In this document: positions 33,503 through 39,461 of the stretch, in pieces
How the letters are laid out: each line of letters starts with the position of its first letter
Numbering within the stretch: position 1 is the first letter of the stretch
Made by a program: the position numbers and the translations under genes
Source of the DNA: Bacteroidales bacterium KHT7
GTDB lineage: Bacteria > Bacteroidota > Bacteroidia > Bacteroidales > Bacteroidaceae
NCBI GenBank assembly: GCA_900102385.1
Contig: FNBQ01000026.1
Span: 13,562 to 53,022, forward strand
DNA: 39,461 nt
Reading direction: 5' to 3'
The notes under the pieces: generated by a model
What the model was told of the DNA's origin: nothing
Database searches by the model: none
The model's input: the letters and a program-made list of their open reading frames with translations, nothing else

Positions 33503-33552
33503 TAAACTACAACCCTCTCGAAAAACAACTGTAACCACTGTAACTGTAACTC
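33503..33552 (-). repeat. GTTACA repeat, copy B (inverted)
   Basis: On the minus strand it reads GAGTTACAGTTACAGT, G, GTTACAGTTG, a T-run, CGAGAGGG and TTGTAGTTTA. This matches copy C over nearly its whole length with a few changes. With copy A it makes a large inverted repeat around the A/T tract. Confidence 0.75.
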
Positions 33553-33813
33553 ACCCGTATATATTTTTCTCCTAAAAGGCATTATATCAGCATTATACGA
33601 TACGCCCTCGGCATTATCGGAAAGAAAAAGCTACGTTACAGACACCCGTAAAGCCGAATTTTCCGTTCAAAGTCCGTTCGATTGCTACCGAAAGAGACGC
33701 ATGGCAATCCCGAACTCGCTCTAAAGGCTACGCGAGTTCTGGATTATTCTCGACGCATCTATTTCCTTAAATCATTGGCTTTATGAAAATTACAACACTT
33801 TTCTGTATTTCAC

Positions 33814-33937
33814 AGACGCTGAAAGCGTCTCCGCTTAGTAACCGTAGGTCGGGACGACCTGCGGTATAATAGCCATTAACAACAAGCACTCTGAAAGAGT
33901 GCCCCATTAGTTGCAATGGACGACCGCTTTCAGGGTC
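33814..33937. repeat. Array of tight hairpins with GAA/GGA loops
   Basis: Hairpin 1: 33814-33820 with 33824-33830, loop GAA. Hairpin 2: 11 bp, 33841-33851 with 33855-33865, loop GGA. Hairpin 3: 33886-33892 with 33896-33902, loop GAA. Hairpin 4: CCATT/AATGG, 33904-33908 with 33915-33919. A weaker one at 33922-33937 contains the same CTGAAAG core in reverse. Looks like a structured interspersed repeat or a small RNA; not a known family that I can name. Confidence 0.6.
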
Positions 33938-34071
33938 AATGATATTCGTTGGATTACCCATGAAGCGAGAAAGAAGTCAAACGTAATTTTCCCACAGAGA
34001 AAAAATCGCATATAATCGTACGGAACTCCTAAAAACGTACGCTAACGCATAAGTGGCAATTTTCGAGTCCG

Positions 34072-34079
34072 TATCTTTG
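34072..34079 (+). promoter_or_regulatory. Orphan -7 promoter box
   Basis: TATCTTTG, full match to TAnnTTTG, pointing into the 3' end of the convergent gene at 34200. No -33 box and no clear gene downstream; an ATG frame at 34152 runs into antisense of that gene. Confidence 0.25.
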
Positions 34080-34199
34080 CATCGCAAACAAGTTACAAGC
34101 CCGCATCCCGAACGAAACCCGAAAACATCCCGAACAAAAAGCCATTGCACAATGAAGAAGCATCACCCATACGCCACCGCCCCTTTCGCCCTAAACGGA

Positions 34200-34784
34200 C
34201 TACTGTTTAAGACTGACTTTAATATCCATCTCGCCCATTTTTATAATCCAGTCGGTCTTCTGTTTCAAAAGAGTTTCGAAGTAAGGAACAATATCGTCGC
34301 CATAAGCTCTGTGGCTGTAGAAGTTAAGCTGTACAGCTGGCTTTCCGTTCAACTTGATTTTCTTGTAATGATGAATGTCCGACTCTACAAACGATGTCTT
34401 GCCATTCTCGTAGGCAGCAACCATAAAGTCGATGATAACCTCGCCTCCCTTTCTCTCCAGAACCTGATAATTGCAGCATCCGTCAGTTTTCTTGCGCTCG
34501 TCGAGTTCGCGCACCTTGGCCATAACCAAATCAGAAACCTCGACATCTGCAACAACCACAGAAACGCTAAACATATCGTCGTAATGCTCAGGTTTCTGTC
34601 CTTCGGGAAAGAACTCTTCCAAGTAGTAATATTCGGCAGGATGAGAGCTCCAGCCAAGCTTATAATCCTTTCCGTCGAATGAGATTGGAGCTTTGATGTT
34701 AAGATAGTTCTGTGCGTTTTGTGCCATTGCCGAGCACGACATTGCCACGAACAATGCCAAAAGTGTTTTCTTAATCTTGTTCAT
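34200..34784 (-). CDS. Secreted protein of unknown function
   Basis: A 194-residue protein with a signal peptide (MNKIKKTLLALFVAMSCSAMAQ). The mature part is rich in aromatic and charged residues (AEYYYLEEFFPEGQKPEHYDD) and has a VMAKVRELDERKK helix and a CCNYQVLERKGGEVIIDF strand region. I recognise no domain. The ATG at 34782-34784 is chosen since the frame upstream of it lacks a sensible start and the signal peptide begins here. Single gene with a -7 box (34805-34812). It could be a small periplasmic or outer-membrane-associated stress protein, but there is no evidence beyond export. Confidence 0.8.
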   Translation of the reverse strand: MNKIKKTLLALFVAMSCSAMAQNAQNYLNIKAPISFDGKDYKLGWSSHPAEYYYLEEFFPEGQKPEHYDDMFSVSVVVADVEVSDLVMAKVRELDERKKTDGCCNYQVLERKGGEVIIDFMVAAYENGKTSFVESDIHHYKKIKLNGKPAVQLNFYSHRAYGDDIVPYFETLLKQKTDWIIKMGEMDIKVSLKQ

Positions 34785-34804
34785 ATACCTGTTTTTAATC
34801 GCCG

Positions 34805-34812
34805 CAAAAGTA
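34805..34812 (-). promoter_or_regulatory. -7 promoter box for the secreted protein gene
   Basis: TACTTTTG on the minus strand, full match to TAnnTTTG, 20 bases before the ATG. Confidence 0.4.
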
Positions 34813-34901
34813 GTGAAAAGAATGTTATTGCTGAGCATTTTATATTTTTTTAACACATCTGCTGCACAACACTTTGCCGCGGCCGAAACGTATCAGCAAA
34901 C

Positions 34902-34938
34902 AAAAACCGCCTCTGCCGGCAAGGAGCAGAAACGGTTT
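34902..34938 (-). terminator. Terminator after the DUF1963-like gene
   Basis: AAACCG (34904-34909) pairs with 34933-34938 and TCTGC (34912-34916) with 34926-34930, two mismatched pairs between; on the minus strand a TTTTT run follows. 32 bases after the gene's stop. Confidence 0.6.
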
Positions 34939-34970
34939 CGGTATAAGATTCGTTCTTTGAAATAATTCAA

Positions 34971-35981
34971 TCAGTAGCAGTCCCAGTTGTAAAGAACCCG
35001 AGAGAAGTCGCGCTTTTTCAAGTCGTCTCTTGAGATGAAGAAATTGCCAATGCCGCAGTCGCCCCACATTATCTCGCCGTCACCTTCATCGCCATTGCCC
35101 CAGCTGTTAATCTGCAACAGAAGAACATCCTTGTCATCGTCGGACTGGCGAGGGTCATATTGCGCAAACGACGGATATCCGCCAATTAAATGTTCTCCGA
35201 ATTCACACTCGTCGTTAAAATCATCTCTTACGCCATCGCTGAAAAAATCGTAGAAAGGCGTATTCTCATCAGGAACAGGCAGATTCAGTTTTGGAGCTAT
35301 CTTACGCACCTCTCTTTCAAAAAGATCCTCGCAAGTCATATTCAGGAAACTTTCCTGTTTCTCGAAAGAAAGGGCAAACTCGGGCGACAGCGGGAAAGAC
35401 TTCACCTCTTCGGCAGTCTTTACACCCATTGCCCGGAGAGCCTCCTCGCTCATAGGCTCGCCGATGTTCTCGTGATATACCGGACGCCATCTGTCGTAAT
35501 TTCTATTATCAAAATCGCAGCCGTAAATATCGTCGGGCTTTATGAAGAACTGAAGGATTCCACTCTCAGGAAAGTCATCGAGATGCGGCATCTGCCCGAA
35601 GTTTATCTGAGCCAGAAGTACGAGTTTTGTCCCGTCGTCTTTTGCCGTAGGATATTCCATTCCATCCTGCCAGTAAGGAAGTCCGCCAAACTTGCTGTCT
35701 GTCAAGAGCAGCGGCTTGTTCTTATCAACAATGTCGGCAACAATCTCTACGGCTGTTACGGCAGTCTGTTTCTTTATCTCATCAAGAATCAGCCTTGCCT
35801 GTGCATTTGTGTAAAAGCAATCGTCATCGTCTTCATACTCATCGTCATCGTCTTCATACTCATCGTCATCGTCTTCATCGTCGTCATAGTCAAAATCGTC
35901 GTCATCATCGTCAAGATTACCATTGAACAGATACGAGCCGTCTTCCAACTCCTCATAATCTTCTGTATCCTTATTTTTCAT
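34971..35981 (-). CDS. DUF1963 (YwqG-like) protein with acidic repeat
   Basis: A 336-residue, probably cytoplasmic protein. Residues about 20-60 are nearly all Asp, Glu and Tyr. The remainder looks like DUF1963: FGGLPYWQDGMEYP, LVLLAQINFGQMP, SGILQFFI, then HLIGGYPSFAQYDPR, LLLQINSWG and IMWGDCGIGNFFI near the end. Function of DUF1963 is not established. The acidic part is coded by a 21-base tandem repeat (35821-35880), which may vary in copy number. Start at ATG 35979-35981; a longer frame has only TTG. It stands alone, ahead of a hairpin terminator. Confidence 0.82.
   Translation of the reverse strand: MKNKDTEDYEELEDGSYLFNGNLDDDDDDFDYDDDEDDDDEYEDDDDEYEDDDDCFYTNAQARLILDEIKKQTAVTAVEIVADIVDKNKPLLLTDSKFGGLPYWQDGMEYPTAKDDGTKLVLLAQINFGQMPHLDDFPESGILQFFIKPDDIYGCDFDNRNYDRWRPVYHENIGEPMSEEALRAMGVKTAEEVKSFPLSPEFALSFEKQESFLNMTCEDLFEREVRKIAPKLNLPVPDENTPFYDFFSDGVRDDFNDECEFGEHLIGGYPSFAQYDPRQSDDDKDVLLLQINSWGNGDEGDGEIMWGDCGIGNFFISRDDLKKRDFSRVLYNWDCY
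35821..35880 (-). repeat. 21-base tandem repeat in the DUF1963-like gene
   Basis: Two perfect copies (35821-35841, 35842-35862) and a partial third (to 35880), coding for EYEDDDD-type units. The unit is a multiple of three, so copy-number change would alter length but not frame. Confidence 0.85.
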
Positions 35982-36047
35982 ATCTACAAGATAAATGTTT
36001 CTTCCCAATGTTGGAAATTACGACAAAGATATAAAAAAATGACAAAT

Positions 36048-36965
36048 TTACTTCTTATTTGACAAAAACATTCCGGCAATAATCAATACCGAGCCTATGA
36101 TGAAGTACACGGTTATATCCTCGCTAAGCACAACCCACGCAAAGACGATGGTTGTAACGGGATTGAAATAGACGTAGTTTGTGGCAGCCACCGCGCCGAG
36201 TTTCTTTATAACCCAGTTCCATACAAGAAAGCAGAGCATCGAGGCCACGCAGCCAAGAAACAGAAGATTGTTTAGCACTTCGGGGCGCATGATGTCGGCA
36301 AGCGACGGAAATCCCGGCACAAACCAATAGTAAGGAAGCATCGACACAAGTCCGTAGAAAAATACTTTTCTGGTCACAAAGATTGTGTTGTACTTCAGGC
36401 TTGCCGGAATCATAAGCAGAGAGTAGACAGCCCAGCAAAGGCACGCCGCAAAAGCCAGGGCATCGCCAAGCGGAGAGAGATGAAGCACGAAATGACCGTT
36501 AAGAACCACCACCACAACACCAAGGGCAGCCATCAGAGTGCCCAGAATCTGAATCTTACTGAGTCTTTCCGACTTATAGAACAGCGATATAAGCGCAGTT
36601 GCAAAGAGCGGACAGAGACAAACTATAAGCGACGTGTTTGTGGTTGTTGTATAGTTCATAGCCGAATTTTCGGTAAGGAAATAGAGCGAGCCGCCGCTTA
36701 TGCCAAGTCCGAGCATCAGCATTTCGTCCTTAACAGAATCGGCAAACAGGCGAAACTTCTTCAGCCCGGTCTTTGTCCAGCCCATCTTGCGCGGATAGTA
36801 CGACAACGACGTGGCAAGCAGCAGCACATAGGCTATTATAAACCTGAGCGTGAATATCTGCGCAGGCGACAGTCCGCCGTTTAGCAGCAGTTTTGTAAAT
36901 ACGAAGGTAGAGCCCCATATTGCCACCACAATAAAGGCTACGAAATGATACAACAAATTACTCAT
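36048..36965 (-). CDS. EamA/DMT family transporter
   Basis: A 305-residue inner-membrane protein with ten predicted helices in two EamA repeats, the drug/metabolite transporter type. It begins HFVAFIVVAIWGSTFVFTKLLL, and the second half has SLSPL...CLCWAVYSLL and VYFNPVTTIVFAWVVLSED. The family exports amino acids, nucleosides or other small molecules; substrate unknown. Single gene on the minus strand. Confidence 0.92.
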   Translation of the reverse strand: MSNLLYHFVAFIVVAIWGSTFVFTKLLLNGGLSPAQIFTLRFIIAYVLLLATSLSYYPRKMGWTKTGLKKFRLFADSVKDEMLMLGLGISGGSLYFLTENSAMNYTTTTNTSLIVCLCPLFATALISLFYKSERLSKIQILGTLMAALGVVVVVLNGHFVLHLSPLGDALAFAACLCWAVYSLLMIPASLKYNTIFVTRKVFFYGLVSMLPYYWFVPGFPSLADIMRPEVLNNLLFLGCVASMLCFLVWNWVIKKLGAVAATNYVYFNPVTTIVFAWVVLSEDITVYFIIGSVLIIAGMFLSNKK

Positions 36966-37217
36966 GTCTGGAAATAATCTTTTTACGGCAGTAAAGATAC
37001 AAACTATTTTTTTGTTGAAGTCTGTTTTGTCTGCATTTTGAAAAACATAGGCGGAAAAACAAAAAAAATCTGATTCTTCGTCTTTCCGCCCAACTTGTTT
37101 CTATTGCAAGGCTTCACCCTGTTTGCATTACCAATGATTTGGCTTACATGAATTACCCACCATCTCTTTCCCAACACATTCAGAATCAAGACTTTTCAAC
37201 TTTCAAAATTCCAAATC

Positions 37218-37263
37218 GAGTTACAGTTACAGTTGTTACAGTTGTTTTTTGGAGGGTAGTTTA
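37218..37263 (+). repeat. GTTACA repeat, copy C
   Basis: Reads GAGTTACAGTTACAGT, T, GTTACAGTTG, T-run, GGAGGG, TAGTTTA; a near match to copy B about 3.7 kb away on the other strand. Unlike A and B it has no inverted partner here. Confidence 0.75.
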
Positions 37264-37285
37264 TGAATAATGAAAACCAACCGCC

Positions 37286-37325
37286 AATTATGAATTTTGA
37301 ATTGTGAATTATGAATTGTGAATTC
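37286..37325 (+). repeat. Short-period GAATT repeat
   Basis: Alternating ATGAATT and GTGAATT units, about five in a row. Low-complexity; of no evident function. Confidence 0.7.
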
Positions 37326-37339
37326 TCAAATAACATGCA

Positions 37340-38332
37340 TCAGAAATCATCCATCGGATAGCGCACGCCCCACTTACGGCGCAAACCGTCCATCAGCTGC
37401 ATTATGTAGAGCGTTTCGTTGAGCGGCATACTGTACGGCTCAAGCAGGTTGTCGGCAATAGCCTCGCGACACTCCAAAAACTGATACTCGTAGCCCGTAA
37501 TCTGCCGCGGCACTTCAATCTCCTCTACAAACACGCGGTCGGGACCGTTCAGGCGAATCCGTTGCGGATTGTTTATGTTGTCGATGATGATGTTGCCCTC
37601 CGTTCCGGCAATTACGCCGATATTATCGCCCACGCAGGCAGCCGACGACTGAAGGTTTGCAAGGATTCCATCTTCGAGAACGAGCGAGATTGAGTTTGTC
37701 AAATCCATTCCCGTTTTCGACTTTACACATTGCGACTCAATATTCAGAATCCTGCTGTCGAAAAACATTCTCACAAAGTTGATAGCATACACGCCAAGGT
37801 CGAGCAGCGCGCCGCCGCACAGATCGGGCTGCATTATGCGCGGTTTCTCGCCCATGCTGTAGCCAAGGGTTGCCGTAACAAGGCGCGGCTCTCCTATCCT
37901 GCCGTCGGATATGAGTTTGCGCACAATCTTCACGGCCGGCTGATAGCGAGTCCAGATGGCTTCGGCAAGGAAAACGCGCTTTTCTCGCGCCAGCGTAACA
38001 ATCTCCTCAGCCTCACGATGATTTGCCATGAAAGCCTTCTCAACAAGGCAAGGCTTTCCGGCAAGGATAGCCTCGCGCGTAACACCGAAATGATGGCTGT
38101 GGGGCGTTGCAACGTACACAAGGTCAACATCGGGGTCGGCAATCAGCTCGCTGTACGAGCCGTAAGCCTTGGCAATGTTCCATTTTGCGGCAAACTCCTG
38201 CGCCCTGGCAAGCGTGCGCGACGCTATGGCATAAGCCTCAACATTTGTTAAATGGCAAAGCGTGATGGCTGCCTTTGTGGCTATCCAGCCTGCGCCGATA
38301 ATTCCCACGCGCATGTTTTTGTCCTGTTCCAT
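37340..38332 (-). CDS. Gfo/Idh/MocA family oxidoreductase
   Basis: A 330-residue NAD(P)-dependent oxidoreductase. N-terminal Rossmann fold with VGIIGAGWIATK at residues 9-20, the VYVATPHSHH strand, and VEKAFMAN at about 97-104 where most relatives have Glu-Lys-Pro; the Lys is the usual catalytic residue. The C-terminal half contains GGALLDLGVYAINF and LDLG, typical for the dihydrodiol-dehydrogenase-like branch. Substrates are sugars or sugar-like diols in relatives; here unknown. Single gene on the minus strand. Confidence 0.9.
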   Translation of the reverse strand: MEQDKNMRVGIIGAGWIATKAAITLCHLTNVEAYAIASRTLARAQEFAAKWNIAKAYGSYSELIADPDVDLVYVATPHSHHFGVTREAILAGKPCLVEKAFMANHREAEEIVTLAREKRVFLAEAIWTRYQPAVKIVRKLISDGRIGEPRLVTATLGYSMGEKPRIMQPDLCGGALLDLGVYAINFVRMFFDSRILNIESQCVKSKTGMDLTNSISLVLEDGILANLQSSAACVGDNIGVIAGTEGNIIIDNINNPQRIRLNGPDRVFVEEIEVPRQITGYEYQFLECREAIADNLLEPYSMPLNETLYIMQLMDGLRRKWGVRYPMDDF

Positions 38333-38459
38333 ATAAATGTGCTTTTAAAAAAGGTTATAGTTTTTTACAGAAGCCGATGAATGACGGCATCTAACTTCCT
38401 TATGCACAAAAATATGACTAAAAAATCACTTTTGCAAGTCTGCCGCATACAAAACATAA

Positions 38460-38500
38460 AAAAACAGAGCATCTTTCTTTGATTAGGATGCTCTGTTTTT
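38460..38500 (-). terminator. Terminator after the DUF4919 gene
   Basis: A perfect 14-bp stem (38460-38473 with 38487-38500), 13-base loop, A/T runs on both sides, 3 bases after the stop codon of the minus-strand gene. Confidence 0.85.
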
Positions 38501-38503
38501 CTG

Positions 38504-39105
38504 TTATTTATAATCAGGTTTCATTAAGCCAAACTTTATCGACTCAAGCTCCAATACTCGCGTAATCTCGAAATATATTTCCTTTGCGTCGTAATATTTG
38601 CTGCCATTTTTCAAATAAATAAGGTCGCAGTTTCCGGCAAGAACCTGACGTTCGCGGTCGTAGAGTTCGAGATAATGGTTCATAAAACTATACTCGTCGC
38701 TCACCTTCGTAACATAGAAAGGATGCTCCTTGTCTCCATAGCCCGTCATCGCTATCGTGTTGAAGATGCGAGTCATTCTGTTGAAATACTGAATACATTC
38801 GTCTTCTGCTACTCCCGATTTTGAATCTTTTGACAGCCTCTTCAAGGCAACGCCTTTGGCACAAAGAGCATCCAAGTTCAGCGGATTTACGCCTAAAGCC
38901 TTGTCTGCCCTCTTTATGCAATCCTTATATTTCTCTTCTCTCAGCAACTTCATCGACTCTCTTGCATCAAGCTCCTCGCCATCGTCGGTCAGGAAAGACT
39001 GCCCATAGAATGCCAGAATTCTCTCGGGAAAAGTCATCGTAGTGTCTATTTTCTCGGCCGACAGCCTCTTTACCAAATCCCTTACATGTTCGGGATTATT
39101 CTTTA
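38504..39105 (-). pseudogene. DUF4919 family protein, 5' end removed by an IS
   Basis: The frame is coding-like from the IS junction (about 39105) to the TAA at 38504: it continues upstream of the first possible start (TTG at 39074-39076) as IKNNPEHVRDLVKRLSAEK, which fits the family, but no start codon is present before the IS sequence begins. The body matches DUF4919 of Bacteroidales (KALGVNPLNLDALCAKG, a TPR-like pair, then FYVTKVSDEYSFMNHYL, GNCDLIYL and KEIYFEITRVLE). Full-length relatives begin with a signal peptide, which is lost here. A shortened product from the TTG, or from the ATG at 39035-39037, may still be made, but probably not exported. Confidence 0.7.
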
Positions 39106-39122
39106 TCCCAAATCGGTCATTA
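39106..39122 (-). repeat. Probable right end of the IS1380-type element
   Basis: Minus-strand CTAATGACCGATTTGGG spans the transposase stop codon and is identical to 84-100. The flanking DUF4919 sequence begins right after GGG, so this is taken as the IS terminus. Confidence 0.5.
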
Positions 39123-39461
39123 GGATTTCTCGGTGCTGTATGGCAGAGAGAAATCCTTTAGTTTTTCCCATATCGAGAGGAAGGATCGTCGTGTTTTCAA
39201 CGACCTGGCCAAGTACAGAATGTGCTTGTTCTTTGTCCTTCCCAGATATGCGGGTGTTGATATCAGTTCGTAGCGGATTGTCTTGAGGAACTTCTTTTTG
39301 TCGGAGTTCATCAATGCATGGCGAAACAGCGACATGAAGTTGTATGCCATGATTATGAAATTGCCGCAGGCTTCTGTCGCCCAGAAGTTGTGCGATACGA
39401 AGTCGTCTATAGAAAAATCGTATTTCAGTTCCTTGATTCTGTTCTCTGAGTCGGCTCTGCC
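39120..39461 (-). CDS. IS1380-family transposase, C-terminal part
   Basis: The last 113 residues of a DDE transposase; the N-terminal part lies beyond the window edge. The sequence ENRIKELKYDFSIDDF, HNFWATEACGNFIIMAYNFMSL and TIRYEL is characteristic of the C-terminal region of IS1380-type transposases, including the Glu of the DDE triad region just before IKELKYDF. The stop codon lies in the proposed IS end, and the element interrupts the DUF4919 gene. Confidence 0.85.
   Translation of the reverse strand, partial: GRADSENRIKELKYDFSIDDFVSHNFWATEACGNFIIMAYNFMSLFRHALMNSDKKKFLKTIRYELISTPAYLGRTKNKHILYLARSLKTRRSFLSIWEKLKDFSLPYSTEKS

Larger units (their letters stand above)
33287..34199. other. 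Gene desert of about 900 bases with repeats and hairpins
   Basis: No convincing coding frame. From left to right it holds: GTTACA repeat copy A, a roughly 145-base tract of almost only A and T (about 33361-33508), inverted copy B, a hairpin at 33712-33739 (8-bp stem GAACTCGC), a string of tight hairpins (33814-33937), and an orphan -7 box (34072-34079). Open frames here are short and made of the hairpin sequence. Confidence 0.7.
36966..37339. other. Non-coding region (374 bases) with two repeat types
   Basis: Holds GTTACA repeat copy C (37218-37263) and a short-period AT-rich repeat (37286-37325). No gene seen. A TATCTTTA on the minus strand near 36991-36998 may be a weak -7 box for the EamA gene. 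Confidence 0.6.

Noticed and set aside
33767-33961. 64-residue minus-strand frame in the gene desert
   Set aside because: It runs through the hairpin array, so its sequence is dictated by the repeats; no promoter or family match.
33162-34199. tRNA-Arg as an integration site of a mobile element
   Set aside because: No repeated copy of the tRNA 3' end and no integrase gene is visible downstream; the repeats there have another character.
34053-34682. 209-residue plus-strand frame
   Set aside because: Most of it is antisense to the exported protein gene at 34200-34784, which has a clear signal peptide.
37286-37325. CRISPR-like short repeat
   Set aside because: Units are 7 bases, contiguous and without spacers; simple low-complexity sequence. 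No CRISPR array or cas gene was found in the window.

Overview
The window looks like chromosome from a Bacteroidales bacterium, possibly Prevotellaceae (genus not resolvable by eye). The reasons are the DUF4837, DUF4919 and DUF4922 proteins, an LptD-type outer-membrane protein, a two-domain amidase next to an MCE protein, AmpG-like and SpoIID/LytB genes, and repeated matches to the Bacteroidetes promoter pattern (TTTG, about 19-21 bases, TAnnTTTG). Shine-Dalgarno sequences are largely absent. Most of the window is dense, ordinary-looking chromosome. The exceptions are an AT-rich accessory patch at 15.1-18.3 kb, a repeat-rich gene desert at 33.2-34.2 kb, and IS-like sequence at both ends.

Layout. 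1-100: tail of an unidentified ORF with a possible IS end. 254-8423 (minus): a nine-gene run read from one good promoter at 8447-8479: DUF4837 lipoprotein, PdxA-like protein, sugar-type nucleotidyltransferase, ATP-grasp protein, CDP-alcohol phosphatidyltransferase, flippase-like membrane protein, HAD hydrolase, slyD, aroC, then a terminator. The five middle genes look like a pathway for an unusual phospholipid head group. 8523-9569: rlmN. 9688-14692 (plus): a glycosyltransferase/DUF4922 fusion, SpoIID/LytB protein and AmpG-like transporter, probably cell-wall linked. 14749-19351: yecH-like gene, then an accessory locus of three short related peptides (two below 60 residues), a large secreted protein and an NTP_transf_5-type nucleotidyltransferase. 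19394-20428: asnA. 20562-24720 (minus): nrdJ-like, folB, rhamnogalacturonan acetylesterase-like and ung in one operon. 24802-25536: nitroreductase. 25613-27013: dnaA. 27126-29627: amidase and MCE protein. 29805-33106: HD-domain protein and lptD. 33162-33235: tRNA-Arg(CCG) with promoter and terminator. 33236-34199: no gene, but an AT-only core flanked by inverted GTTACA repeats, and a string of tight hairpins. 34200-38332: secreted protein, DUF1963-like protein with an acidic repeat, EamA transporter, Gfo/Idh/MocA oxidoreductase. 38504-39461: DUF4919 gene cut at its 5' end by an IS1380-type transposase that runs off the window.

The most striking results come from reading active sites. The full-length PdxA homologue has lost all three metal-binding histidines and the substrate His-Thr pair. 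The full-length class II ribonucleotide reductase homologue has Ser where the thiyl-radical Cys should be and lacks the Thr-Gly-Thr-Thr-Ser phosphate loop with roughly 90 surrounding residues. Both keep the rest of the fold, so both look like retained pseudoenzymes or proteins with a new role rather than decayed genes. The peptide/secreted protein/nucleotidyltransferase locus is the best candidate for an undescribed system.
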